Source of the DNA: Amphiduros pacificus
Taxonomy: Eukaryota; Annelida; Polychaeta; Phyllodocida; Hesionidae
Direction of reading: 5' to 3'
DNA length: 64,000 nt
Assembly (NCBI GenBank): GCA_949316495.1
Contig: OX439004.1
Coordinates: forward strand, 43,324,447-43,388,446
Below the pieces are notes generated by a model. That model ran no database searches and was not told the origin of the DNA. It saw nothing but the letters and a program-made list of their open reading frames with translations. Shown one piece after another: positions 33,740 through 52,640 of the stretch (position 1 is its first letter; every line of letters begins with the position of its first letter). The position numbers and the translations under genes were made by a program.

Positions 33740-34690
33740 AAACATTATACGACACCAGTGCAATATTCAATTCCTAAATGACACTCAGATAACAAATTAT
33801 ATACCAGTTCAACATGCCATTACTCTATGAGACTGTTATGTGACAAAATATGTACCACACCAGTCCCCTGTAGCATTCCTCTTTGAGACTGTTTGATGAT
33901 GAATTATGTACCACACCATTCCATTCCTCTACAAAACTGTTACATGTTTTAGGACGACTTATGTGCCACACCAGTACAATATTCCATTCCTATATGACAC
34001 TCATATGATCAATTATATACCACACCAGCTCAACATGCCATTGCTCTGGGGGACTGTTACATGACTAGATATGAACCAAACCAGTTCATATCATCTATCA
34101 TATGGATCTGTCTATGAGACAGACATGATAATAGAATATATTCAACACAAATTTATACAAATTCCCTTGTGCTTCTTTCTTTATAATTAAGACTCTTACA
34201 AGATGCAAAAGGTACCCCCCCCACACACAATACAATATAACATTGTTCAAACTGTTACAAAACAGGATATGTACTACATCAGTTCAGTAAAGCATCTATG
34301 AGACTGTTAGATGATGGAATATGTACCACAGCAGTCTATTGTATCATTCTGCTATGAGACTGTTAGATGACGGAATACTAGTATGTACCACAGCAGTCTA
34401 TTGTATCATTCTCCTATGAGACTGTTACATGATGGAATATGTACCACAGCAGTCTATTGTATCATTCTCCTTTGAGACTGTTAGATGATGGAATATGTAC
34501 CACAGCAGTCTAGATCTATTGTATCATTCTCCTGTGAGACTGGTACATGATGGAATATGTACCACAGCAGTCTATTGTATCATTCTCCTATGAGACTGTT
34601 ACATGATGGAATATGTACCACATCAGTCTATTGTATCATTCTCCTATGAGACTGTTACATGATGGAATATGTACCACCGCAGTCTATTGT
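33740..34690. repeat. 56-bp tandem units (left arm)
   Basis: Unit ATGAGACTGTTACATGATGG, AATATGTACCACAGCAGTCT, ATTGTATCATTCTCCT, measured as 56 bp between GCAGTCT motifs. Units are diverged before 34300 and regular after. Confidence 0.9.
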
Positions 34691-36483
34691 ATGATTATCC
34701 TAGAGTAGAGTATCCTTTTATAATACATCTACATACAGGACTCTTACAAGACGGATTGTGTACCACAACAGGCCAGTAGAGTGTCCTTCTATAATACATC
34801 CATATACAGGACTCTTACAAGATGGATTGTGTACCACAACAGGCCAGTAGAGTATCCTTCTATAATACATCCATATACAGGACTCTTACAAGACGGAATG
34901 TGTACCACAACAGGCCAGTAGAATATACTTCTATAATACATCTACATACAGGACTCTTACAAGACGGATTGTGTACCACAACAGGCCATTAGAGTATCCT
35001 TCTATAATACATCCATATACAGGACTCTTACAAGACGGATTGTGTACCACAACAGGTCAGTAGAATATACTTCTATAATGCATCTATATAGGACTCTTAC
35101 AAGATGAATTATGTACCAGAACAGGCCAGTACAGTATGCTTCTATAATACATATATCTATAGGACCCTTACAAGACAGATTGTGTACCACAATAATCTAA
35201 TAGAGTTTCCTTCTATAATACATTTATATACAGGACTCTTAAAAGATGCATTATGTACCATAACAGTCCAGTTGAGTATCCTTCTATAATACATCCATGT
35301 ACAGGACTCTTACAAGATGGATTGTGTACCACAACAGGCCATTAGAGTATCATTCTATAATACATCTACATACAAGACTCTTACAAGACGGATTGTGTAC
35401 CACAACAGTCCAGTTGAGTATCCTTCTATAGTACATGCATTTATAGGGCCCTTACAAGAGAGATTGTGCACCACAACAGTCCAGTAGAGGATCCTTCTAT
35501 AATACATTTATAAATAGGACTCTTACAAGATGAATTATGTATCACAACAGGCCAGTAGAGTATCCTTCTATAATACATTTATACACAGGATTCTTACAAG
35601 ACATATTATGTACCACAACAGGCCAGTAGAGTATCCTTCTATAATACATATATCTATAGGACTCTTGCACAACAGATTGTGTACCACAACAGTCCAGTTC
35701 AGTATTTTTCTATTATATATCTATATAGGACTCTTACAAGATGAATTATGTACCAGAACAGGCCAGTACAGTATGCTTCTATAATACATGTATCTATAGG
35801 ACCCTTACAAGACAGATTATGTACCACAACAATCTAATAGAGTTTCCTTCTATAATACATGTATATACAGGACTCTTAAAAGATGGATTATGTACCACAG
35901 CAGTCCAGTACAGTGTCCTTCCATAATATATCTACATACAGGACTCTTAAAAGACAGATTATGTACCACAACAGTCCAGTTCAGTATTCTTCTATAAAAC
36001 ATCTATATAGGACTCTTACAAGATGAATTATGTACCACAACAGGCCAGAAGAGCATCCTTCTATAATACACCTACATATAGGGCTCTCATGAGATGGATC
36101 ATGTACCACAACAGGCCAGTAGAATATCCTTCGATAAATATCTACACACAGGACTCTTACAAGAGGAATTATGTTCTGCAACAGGCCAGTAGAGTGTCCT
36201 TCATTAGTACATCAATACACAGGATTCTTACATGTACCACAACAGGCCAGTTGAGTATCCTTATATAATACATCTGAATACAGGACTATTACAAGACAGA
36301 TTGTGTACCACAACACTCCAACAGAGTATCCTTCTATAATACATATATCTATAAGACCACTACAAGACAGATTATGTACCACAACAGGCCAGTAGAGTAC
36401 CCTTCGATAAGACTGTTACAAGACAGATTATGTACCACAACAGTAGTCCTGTAGAGAATCTCTGTATGATACATCTATCTATA
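34691..36483. repeat. 71-bp tandem units (left arm), about 25 copies
   Basis: Unit ACAGGACTCTTACAAGACGG, ATTGTGTACCACAACAGGCC, AGTAGAGTATCCTTCTATAA, TACATCTATAT; GGCCAG motifs recur every 71 bp. It aligns with the 56-bp unit plus about 15 bp (CTATAATACATC region). Confidence 0.93.
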
Positions 36484-36923
36484 GAGTGATAGAAGGTTCA
36501 GACTGGCCAATTGCCTGTGCCTAATATCACATATCTCTGGGGGGTCTAATCCAGGGGGAATATAAATGACGGCTGGGGATTTGCCACCATTCCAGCTCAG
36601 ACGTCGTTACAGTTGAAGTTTCCCACCTTCCCACCCTATAGAATAAGTTTATCTATCCAAATAGCATATTAGGATAAATAGTTAGGGCTTAGGGCCACAT
36701 ATATGTAATATAATAAATTGTATGATGTTCATAATTCTAAGTGTTATCATTAATTGGTTAAGATATGTAAGGTTTAAATGTCAGTGTATTCATTTATTAA
36801 GTTATATGTAATGATATTTGATCATAATGTAATATATGTATATGTATCTGCCAATGGTAAATTGGCATGGTAGTAGCAGATTTCTTGAACAAAATATAAA
36901 AATCATTTGAGTAATTTATCACA
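36484..36923. other. Possible solo LTR in the spacer (fossil)
   Basis: A non-repetitive 440-bp block interrupts the satellites. Its ends TGATA...TATCA are short inverted repeats, and it contains ATATAAATGACGG, also present in the better-supported LTR at 40252-40981. No target duplication is seen, so the call is tentative. Confidence 0.3.
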
Positions 36924-36929
36924 GTATTG

Positions 36930-38870
36930 TGTCTTCTTACTGGTGTGGTACATATTTCCTCATGTAACAGTCTAATATAGGAATAGCATATTGGGCTGGT
37001 TGTATTATGCCATTCCTATACAAAACTGTTAAGTGTCGAAATATGTACCACATTAGTTGAAGGCCACAGGCCGTGGCACAGTTGGTTAGAGCGCCAACTT
37101 ATTAGCACCCAGTTCCTCTGTGGTGATCCAAAGGTCGTGAGTTAGAACCCCGGCCATGCCGAGATTGAATTCATGATACAATTTACCATATGAGCTGAGG
37201 CACATGCCTAAAGGGTTAACCTGTTGTCCTTGTAAATCTGTGATCGTGTGGGTTGTCATGTCAAGGATCTGCGACATGACAATTCAGTGAGGCAGCACTA
37301 TATCTGCTACAAGTAGTTCTCATCACTAAATGACTGAAATAATGTTGAAAGTGATGTAAAACCCCAAACAAACAAACAAACACACCACATTAGTTGAATA
37401 CGATGTGCATATTTTGACACATGTACATATTTTGACACAGACTGATGCTGTCCATATTCCATCTTGCAACAGTCTCAGAGAATAATGCTACATTAGACTG
37501 ATAATGAACATATACTATATTGTAAGAGTCTCATATACAGACAGCTGTACAGATGCTATATTTAACCAGTGTTGTTCATATTCCATCTTGTAACAGTCCT
37601 GTAGATGGATACATTAAAAAAGGACACTATATTGGACTGGTGTCATACACATTATGTCATGCAACAGTTTGAGGATAAGTTACTGTAAAGGAATGGTGTA
37701 GTACATATTCCATCACTTACAATTCTGAAAGAAGGATACTATAATGGACTGATGTACATATTCACTCATGTAACAGTCTCACAGAAGAATATCATATTGT
37801 ACTGGTGTAGTGCATGTTTCATCCTGAAGAAGCATGCAATGGGAAATTTCATCATGAAAAAGGATAGAATAGGGAACTTATCCTGTACATATTTCATCAT
37901 GTTTGGGTACAAAATCTGCCTTGTAAGAGTCATGGAGAAAGATGCACAAAGAACTTGTGTTTGTGTTTCATCATGCAACAGTCTCTGAGATTGATGCAAT
38001 ATTGTACTGGTATGCAAAATACTCTGTCTCATTAAAGTCTCTCAAGAGTGTCATATTGGACAGGTATGGTACATATTCTGTCTTGCAACAGTCTCAAACA
38101 AGAATGTCATATTGGGCTGGTGTGGTACATAATCTGTCCTGTAGATAGATGAATTATATAATGATCCTCTATTTGACTGGTTACATAATCCGCTTGTTAG
38201 ATTCCTCCAGAAGTATGCAATGTGGAATTTGTTTTGTACATATCCCATCACACTGCAGAAAAATGGATTGGTACATATTCTGTCTTGTAGCAGTACTGAT
38301 GATGAGTAAAATGGAGAACTTGGGTTGTACATATTCTATCATGTAACAGTCTCATATTGTACTGGTGTGGTACATATTTCATATTACATACTCAAAGAAG
38401 AATGTTACTATGAACTGGTGTGGCACATATTTTCTCACATAACAGTTTCACAGAAGAATAGCATATTAAACTGGTGTATTAAATGTTTTGTCTTATAACA
38501 GTCTCATAGAATGATGCTACAATGGACTGGTGTAGTACATATCTCTTCAATCGTATAGAATAATGGCATATTAAACTAAGGTGGTACGTATTTCATCAAA
38601 TAACAGTGCCTATTCCATCATGTAACAGTCTTGAATAAGAACCTATAATAGAACAACACCATAATGGACTGGTGTACATATTCTATATTTTAGCAGTCCT
38701 GTATACAGATGCAATTCTGAACTTGTGTTGTACATATTCCATCAGTCTCAAAGAGGAACGCTATTATGGATTGATATGGTACATATTCCATTTTGTAAGA
38801 TTCCGGTGAATTGCATATTCTCTCTTCTAAGAGTCCTCAAGAGACATAGATTGTAAATATTTGATCAATC
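36930..38870. repeat. Diverged 56-bp units in inverted orientation (spacer)
   Basis: Repeated TGGTGTGGTACATATTCCAT...TGTAACAGTCTCATAGAAGA units are the reverse complement of the 33.7-34.7 kb family, but much more diverged. They are interrupted by the SINE at 37062-37383. Confidence 0.8.
37062..37383 (+). mobile_element. tRNA-derived SINE with 15-bp target duplication
   Basis: The tRNA-like head GTGGCACAGTTGGTTAGAGC resembles an A box, and AGGTCGTGAGTTAGAACCCC a B box. The body ends in an (AAAC)n tail. ACCACATTAGTTGAA flanks it perfectly (37047-37061 and 37384-37398). The target is a 56-bp satellite unit, so the SINE is younger than the array. The 3' part (CTGAAATAATGTTGAAAGTG) recurs near 63418 and the family also near 52365. 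Confidence 0.93.
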
Positions 38871-40251
38871 CACTATTATAGATAGATCCACTATTATAAT
38901 GGTGCAGTACATAATCCATTTGTAAGAGTGCTGTGTATAGATGTATTATAGAGGGATACTCTACTGGCCTGTGGTGGTAGACAATTTATCTTGTACGGGT
39001 CCTATAGATATATGTATTATAGAAGCATACTGTACTGGCCTGTTGTGGTACATAATTCATCTTGTAAAAGTCCTGAGTATAGATGTATTATTGAAGGATA
39101 CTCAACTGGACTGTTGTGGTACACAATCTGTTGTGTAATAGTCCTATAGATATATGTATTATAGAAGGATACTCTGCTGGGCTGTTATGGTACCCAAGCT
39201 GTCTTGTAAGAGTCCTGTATACAGATGTATTATAATAGAAGGATACTGGACTGTTCTGGTACATAATTTGTCTTGTACGAGTCCTGTGTATAAATGTATT
39301 ATAGAAGGATACTCTACTGGACTGTTATTGTGCACAATCTGTCTTGTAACAGTCCTGTATGTAGATGTACTACAGAAGGATGCTCTTCTTGTAAGGATCC
39401 CATACATATATATATGTATATTACATTAGGATTCTCTACTGGACTGTTGTGGTGCACAATCTGTCTCGTAAGGGTCCTATAAATGTGTGTATCATAGAAG
39501 GATACTCTACTGGCTTGTTGTGGTACATAATCCCACTTGTAAGAGTCCAGTATATAGATGTATAGTAGAATGATACTCTACTGGCCTGTTGTGGTACATA
39601 ATTCATCTTGTATGTAGATGTATTCTAGAAATATACTCTACTGGACTGTTGTGGTACATAATCTGTCTTGTAGTGGTCCTATAAATATATGTATTTTAGA
39701 AGGATACTCTGCTGGACTGTTGTGGTACCCAATCTGTCTTGTAAGGGCCCTGTATATAGATGTATTCTAGAAATATACTCAACTGGCCTGTTGTGGTACA
39801 TAATGCATCTTTTAAGATTCTTGTATATAAATGTATTATAGAAGGATACTCTACTGGCCTGTTATGATACATAATTCATCTTGTAAGAGTCCTGTTTATA
39901 AATGTATTATAGAAGGATACTCTATCGGACTGTTGTGGTACATAATCTGTCTTGTAAGAGTCCTATGTATAAATGTATTATAGAAGGATACTCTACTGGC
40001 CTGTTGTGATACATAATTCATTTTGTAAGAGTCCTGTTTATAAATGTATGATACTCTATCGAACTGTTATGGTACACAATCTGTCTTGTAAGGGCCCTAT
40101 AAATGCATGTATTATAGAAGGACACTCTACTGGCCTGTAGTGGTACACATTCCGTCTTGTAAGAGTCTTATATGTAGATGTATTATAGAAGGATACTCTA
40201 CTGGCCTGTTGTGGTACATAATCCGTCTTGTAAGAGTCTTATATGTAGATG

Positions 40252-40981
40252 TGTTACCCACTAATGGAGAGTATCCGTCGTTGGGGGACGTGGACGGGGG
40301 ATCAATACTCTACCAATTAGATAGATACTCTTATCTGTCTTACTCTATCGTACTGTACTGTACTTGTTAACCATAGCTCGCTGACTCGCTGGCTGTGAGT
40401 TTGGGCACGGATCCTAGCTATAGTGTCAAACCCTCATATAAATGACGGGAAGTAAGGACTGCAGACACAGGATATACACAGTGTAATAGTTACCTTTATT
40501 CAGTGCTGTGATCCCTGCTTGTCTGGCTAGGCCGGCATGGCAATGAGCGAGGCATATGAATTACCAATTTTGCATGATACTTATGAAACCCTGACTATAT
40601 GCTAAACACCCGAGTCTATGTGGTCATGATACTGAGAGTCATGGATCTTCCGTGGCAAGTGGTCGTTGATCTCCTTCTTGGCTCCTAGACTGGGGTCTGT
40701 CCTGCGAGAGCTTCTAGGAACTAAGAACCCGGATCCACGGTTGCGCGTCTCTTTTTAAGGGGCCACCCCGCGTCATCTGTGGGGCTTGCCTACGTGGCTT
40801 CCTCACGCGTCATCAGATGGACTCGTCCTGCCTGCGTATCTAACTTCGGCTCGTCCGTCTTACACGTGACTTTCACGGAGTGGTGGTTATGGTGACTCAT
40901 CAACCATCAGTATCGCGCATTATTGTCTATGAATGTTTATGTATTTCTGAGAGTCTCTGGGTGTGTATTCTATATCCTACA
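40252..40981. mobile_element. Solo LTR of an LTR retrotransposon (fossil)
   Basis: A 730-bp GC-richer block inserted in one 71-bp unit. It begins TGTTACCC and ends CCTACA (TG..CA), and is flanked by GATG on both sides (40248-40251 and 40982-40985). Removing it restores a normal unit, TAGATGTATTATAG. It contains a TATA-like ATATAAATG. Only the LTR is present, as expected after recombination between two LTRs. Family not assigned (a 4-bp duplication is compatible with Ty3-like). It is younger than the array. No coding part. Confidence 0.75.
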
Positions 40982-41210
40982 GATGTATTATAGAAGGATA
41001 CTCTACTGGCCTGTTGTGGTACACAATGTATTATAGAAGGACACCCTACTGGCCTGTTGTGGTACACAATCCGTCTTGTAAGAGTCTTATATGTAGATGT
41101 ATTATAGAAGGATGCTCTACTGGCCTGTTGTGGTACACAATCCGTCTTGTAAGAGTTCTCTATGTAGATGTTACATAGAAGGATACTCTACTGGCCTGTT
41201 GTGGTACACA

Positions 41211-41380
41211 TTTGTTATATGTACTTGTTTGTAATAGTTGCCTTGTATTTGTAATATCTGCCCTTTGTATTAGCACCTTATATTTGTATTTTGTGAACTT
41301 AACTTGTATTTTAACTTCAATTTTGTATTATTGTAAGTCTTCAATCTTATAGACACACTTCTTATCTCTTATCTCTTATC
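41211..41380. mobile_element. 170-bp insertion in a 71-bp unit, class unknown
   Basis: Interrupts GGTACACA/ATCCGTC. It starts TTTGTTATATGTACTTG and ends in repeated CTTATCT units. No target duplication beyond one base. The simple-repeat end suggests a truncated retroelement tail, but this is inference. Confidence 0.5.
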
Positions 41381-41935
41381 AATCCGTCTTGTAAGAGTCC
41401 TGTATATGGATGTATTATAGATGGACACTCTACTGGCCTGTTGTGGTACACAATCCGTCTTGAAAGAGTCCTGTATGTAGATGTATTATAGAAGGATACT
41501 CTACTGGCCTGTTGTGGTACACAATCCGTCTTGTAAGAGTCCTGTATATGGATGTATTATAGAAGGACACTCTACTGGCCTGTTGTGGTACACAATCCGT
41601 CTTGTAAGAGTCCTGTATGTAGATGTATTATAGAAGGACACTCTACTGGCCTGTTGTGGTACACAATCCGTCTTGTAAGAGTCCTGTATATGGATGTATT
41701 ATAGAAGGATACTCTACTGGCCTGTTGTGGTACACAATCCGTCTTGTAAGAGTCCTGTATATGGATGTATTATAGAAGGACACTCTACTGGCCTGTAGTA
41801 CTACACATTCATTCTTGTAAGAGTCCTGTATATGGATGTATTATAGAAGAATACTCTACTGGCCTGTTGTGGTACACAATCCGTCTTGTAAGAGTCCTGT
41901 ATGTAGATGTATTATAGAAGGACACTCTACTCTAG

Positions 41936-42118
41936 GATAATCATACAATAGACTGCTGTGGTACATATTCCGTCATATAACAGTCTCATAGAAGAATGAT
42001 ACAATAGACTGCTGTAGTACATATTCCATCATGTAACAGTCAAACAGTCTCAAAGAGGAATGCTACAGGGGACTGGTGTGGTACATATTTTGTCACATAA
42101 CAGTCTCATAGAGTAGAA
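41936..42118. repeat. 56-bp units, inverted (right arm, short)
   Basis: About three units, reverse complement of the left-arm family (GACTGCTGTGGTACATATTC, CGTCATATAACAGTCTCATA). The left arm has many more, so the arms differ in copy number. Confidence 0.9.
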
Positions 42119-42132
42119 ATGGAATATTGCAC

Positions 42133-42920
42133 TGGTGTCGTTATTATTATTATCAATTTTATCATTATTATTATTAAAATCATCATTATCATCATTATCA
42201 TAATTAATATAATCATCATCATCATCATCATCATCATCATTATCATTATCATCACCATTATTATCATCATTATTATCATTATTATCATCATTATCATTAT
42301 CAATCATCATTATCATCATCATCATTATTTTCATTATCATCCATCATCATTATTATCATCATTATTATTACTTTTATTATCATCAATATTATCATCATTA
42401 TCAGCATCATTATTATTATCATCATTATCTTTATCAATCATCATTATCAGCATCATTATTATTAATATCATTATTATCATTATCATCAATTATCATTATT
42501 ATCATCATTATTATTATAATTATTTTCATTATTAATAAAATAATTATTGTAATCATTATTATCATCATAATTATTATCATCATCAATATCATCATTATTT
42601 TCATTATTTATAAAATAATTATTATAATCATTATTATCATCATCATTATTATTATCATCATCATTATCATCATTATTTTCATTATTTTTAAAATAATTAT
42701 TATAATCATTATTATCACCATCATTATCATTATCATCATCAATCATCATTGTTATCATCATCATCAATCATCATCAATCATTATTAATATTATCATCATT
42801 AATATTATCATTATTTTCATTATTAATAAAATAATTATTGTTATCATTATTATTATAATTATTTTCATTATCAATCATTATTATCATCAACATTATTATT
42901 ATCATTAATATAATAATATG
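42133..42920. repeat. ATC/ATT microsatellite (right arm)
   Basis: Reverse-complement counterpart of 32935-33716, of similar length. Frames through it are low-complexity artefacts. Confidence 0.95.
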
Positions 42921-42952
42921 TTGTTATGATCATCATTTATTTTCCTCCTATC

Positions 42953-43360
42953 CAAGTTCATAATCATTCATTTACCACCACCAGATGGCGATGCATGTAG
43001 CGTCCGCTACGCAGTCCTACTAACCCCTATACGTCTCCCGACCTAAGTGACCATTTCACAGCGACATATTGGATTCTTGCGAGTTGACCAATCATGACAA
43101 GCTTTAGGAATTTTCACCAATGAGAGAGAAGGATACATAATGCATGACCTACATACTCACTTCCGACGATAACAAAGCCATGATTTTTGTTTACTTGCAC
43201 ACTCGACATCGATCAACCCTTGTGTAGGAAATGCCCTGAACTGAACTTCTGACCCATATTTATATGACATATATTTTGTTTTATCCATAATGTTTATAGT
43301 TTACAAAGACAAATCAATCTACACAGGTTCGTCCTAAGACTAACCTGACAATCGACTGAC
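42953..43360. promoter_or_regulatory. Region upstream of SRXN1, presumed promoter/5' UTR
   Basis: CpG-containing sequence (GATGGCGATGCATGTAGCG, CCGACGATAAC) between the right foldback end and the first SRXN1 ATG. I looked for antioxidant-response elements (TGAC-n3-GC) and did not see a convincing one. Confidence 0.35.
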
Positions 43361-50012
<6,652 letters not shown>

Positions 50013-52364
50013 TTTTATCAGTCCTATTTGCCCTCTGCTACTGGGAAAAGATATATGTATGAGGGCATATATATATATATAAGTATTTGATGAGTCATGT
50101 ATTTTGATTTCAGATATTGACATGAATATGGAAAAATGTATTTCAAGCATTAGATAATTCCAATGGTCTGATTACCCAAAGAAAATTTAAAGAAAAACCA
50201 TGATAGATAATCTCAGAGTCTTTTCTATTTTCATTTGGGTTTGGTTCCAAGTTTGCGGTTGAAATACTTGTTATGCTTGTACCAAATAGCTCAACCATAG
50301 ACACATTTCCCCATGCATTAATTATAGTAGTCTACTACTGAACAGAATATATATCTTATCATATCAAACATTCAGTGAATAATCAAGTAACTTGATATTC
50401 TATTTTAATTATATTAACGAATTGTAAAGTATGGTTTATCTTGTCAAAAGCCCTATTTTCATCAAGAAAACAATTATCCTTTCTGAAAACTAAAAGCAAA
50501 TTCGTGATGAGTTCAGATAAAGATGACCAACCAAAAATCATTTATTTAAACCTCATGACAACTTTGCCTTTTCTGTCTACTGTATTCGAAAGTCCAAATG
50601 TCATTTGCAGATCGGAAAAATAAAAATAAAAACCATGTTTTAAACTATAGGCTATAAAGTTGACAAAATCTGTCTGAAAACACTTCAGGATCCCAATTCG
50701 TAAAATAATACAAAACTCATATTTGAGATTATCAATTTTGGATTACAAAATGACACTTTAGAATTAGTATATTTTAAGGACCAATTCCTGCACAGATATT
50801 GGGTTTATAATATGCAGAACAAAAGATTTCCTTTCATTTGCAACAAAATCTGTTCATCATCATCTCTTTTCCATCGACCTGTAATAATCAAAATCTATTC
50901 CGTTAAAGCTTTTACTCTTTTATTGATTAAGATAATTATATAGATTTGTAGGTTATTTCAATTATTTCATATATATCTTTTGAGTTTGAGTTCATGATAG
51001 TCAATACTTCAGAAAGACATTTTGGAATATTTTTTATGTATAAAACAGAGCTTTGCAGACTGTGATCTTTAATCTTGTCTTAAAGTCAATAGAGATTCAA
51101 TATCTGTTTTGACAAATTGGTCCTCAAGCCTTTCTTCTTTTATTCGTGCTTTGCTTGTGACTCCTGCAGTTCTGTTTTGTTTGGTGCCTGGTTGAGTATT
51201 TGTAAATATCTTCATTATAATGAAATGGGATTTGTAATCTTTAATATAAAATTTTAAATAAATTATAAAAGCCTGTAGTTTTCAAATATCTTAAGGTTTT
51301 AGAAGATTTTGATACTTAATGGTAGGCTCTGTGTGAGCAAAATATTTACTAATATACACAAAACAGTCACAGATTATTTGATTAAGTTTGGTAAATCTTT
51401 CAAATTACAATTTTGGCTTTGAGGTGTAAAAAGTATTTTAGTTTATTCAGGATTCAAATAGTTTTAGAAATGTCATTTGCTGTTCTCTTAATGTATTCAC
51501 TTTATGTGTAAGACAATAAAATAAAACATTTTGGTAGCTTATGAAAATATCGAAATATTTGTTGATAAATTCTTTTCTTGATGAGGTCGAATTTGTGGTA
51601 CAAAAATAGATTCGATTTAATTATTTCCATTCATAATGTTTATGGCTGATGCACCCCTTTTTATTTCAATACACTGTGTCTTGCAATGTTCTATATCAGG
51701 ATAATGAAAAAATTTAAGCGTGTAGTCAAACACATAATTAAATGAGATTTAAAACCCTCGTTTTGTGGGACACGATCATGTCATGTTCTAAGAGCTCTTA
51801 AATACCTTTGCCATGTCAATTGAAGGTTTGTCCTAAAATTACTAAAAGAATTTTATTGCATATTGAAATGTAAATGAATCTATAAAAATCCTAGTATGGC
51901 GAGTGATGAATGATAATGTTGAAAGTTTATCTTAAAATCTGTAATGCATGGGTGAATTTTGTAAACAAGCAAGCTAATGAGTAACAAATGTCATTTTCTT
52001 TCAAACAATTTATTACACCCATAACTGTCTTTCTAATCTGCTCAGGATTCCAAAACTCATTAAAGTTTTGTCAGTATGTGCATTTTTTGCCAAAATATTT
52101 ATGTATTCCCTTCACAACATATTTGTCACTATATCAGCTGCCATGTCACAAACCTACCCCAACATATTCAAGAGACACCTGCTGGACGCATATGTTAAAA
52201 CACAGTGAGAACTATCGTGTTAATCAACAGTAGGTTCGCAAACAAACATCAGAGTTTTGCACTACTTTGATATTGAAGTATTTCTTCATTTAATGACATA
52301 TTTACCATAAGGTTGATGAAAAAGAGCTATTTGCATACAGACATGACATAAACCTATGTCTGGC
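50013..52364. other. SRXN1 3' UTR and downstream sequence
   Basis: AT-rich. A clustered poly(A) signal AATAAAATAAAA begins at 51515 and is a candidate SRXN1 3' end, giving a 1.5-kb 3' UTR; other isolated signals exist. No gene seen. Confidence 0.45.
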
Positions 52365-52640
52365 CTATTGAACAGTTGGTTAGAATATAAGATTATTAGC
52401 ACCTGTTCCTCCGTACTGATCCAAAGGTCGTGGGTACGATTTCTGGTCAAGCCAAGATTGCATTCATGTCAGAAATTCTCTGAGCCTTAGTCTATTCCTG
52501 AAGGCTTGACCTGATCTGTGACTGTGTTGGTTGTGATGTCAAAAACCCATCAGTAGAAATGACAGACATAGGCATATAACGTTTTTACTATGTGGGACAT
52601 ATAAACAAATGATACATGACTGAATGTTGAGCTTTGTAGG
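52365..52640 (+). repeat. Degraded copy of the 37.1-kb SINE
   Basis: AACAGTTGGTTAGAATATAA, GATCCAAAGGTCGTGGGTAC, CAAGCCAAGATTGCATTCAT and GATCTGTGACTGTGTTGGTT follow in order the segments of 37062-37383. Diverged, no clear target duplication. Confidence 0.85.

Larger units (their letters stand above)
38871..41935. repeat. 71-bp tandem units, inverted (right arm), interrupted
   Basis: Reverse complement of the left 71-bp family (GATGTATTATAGAAGGATAC, TCTACTGGCCTGTTGTGGTA, CACAATCCGTCTTGTAAGAG). Units in 41383-41935 are much more uniform than those in 38871-40250, showing recent homogenisation at the outer end. Interrupted at 40252-40981 and 41211-41380. Confidence 0.93.
32914..42952. mobile_element. 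10-kb foldback-like inverted structure 1 built from satellites
   Basis: Outer ends GATAG..GAGGAAAATAAAT are inverted partners (32914 and 42952). Inward, both sides show the same order: GAT/AAT microsatellite, a junction ACGACACCAGTGCAATATTC, 56-bp units, a unique chimeric junction (ATGATTATCCTAGAGTAGAG), then 71-bp units, with the right side reverse-complemented. Because the chimeric junctions are shared, the arms come from one another by inverted duplication or together as an element. The inner spacer (36.5-38.9 kb) holds more right-orientation 56-bp units, a SINE and a possible LTR. I find no clear flanking target duplication and no transposase. Confidence 0.75.

Noticed and set aside
32935-33770. 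Asp/Asn-rich and Ile-rich frames
   Set aside because: Translation of GAT/AAT microsatellite DNA; same at 42050-42767.
37062-37383. Genuine tRNA gene at the SINE head
   Set aside because: A- and B-box-like text is present, but no full cloverleaf or anticodon arm, and the target duplication and tail show a SINE.
34691-41935. Short cysteine-containing frames in the 71-bp arrays
   Set aside because: They recur with the satellite period in both arms and orientations, without conservation of a frame.
32860-42970. Target-site duplication for foldback structure 1
   Set aside because: Compared both flanks; only weak similarity, no direct repeat I could defend.
42953-43360. Antioxidant-response element upstream of SRXN1
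   Set aside because: Searched by eye for TGAC-n3-GC on both strands; no convincing match.
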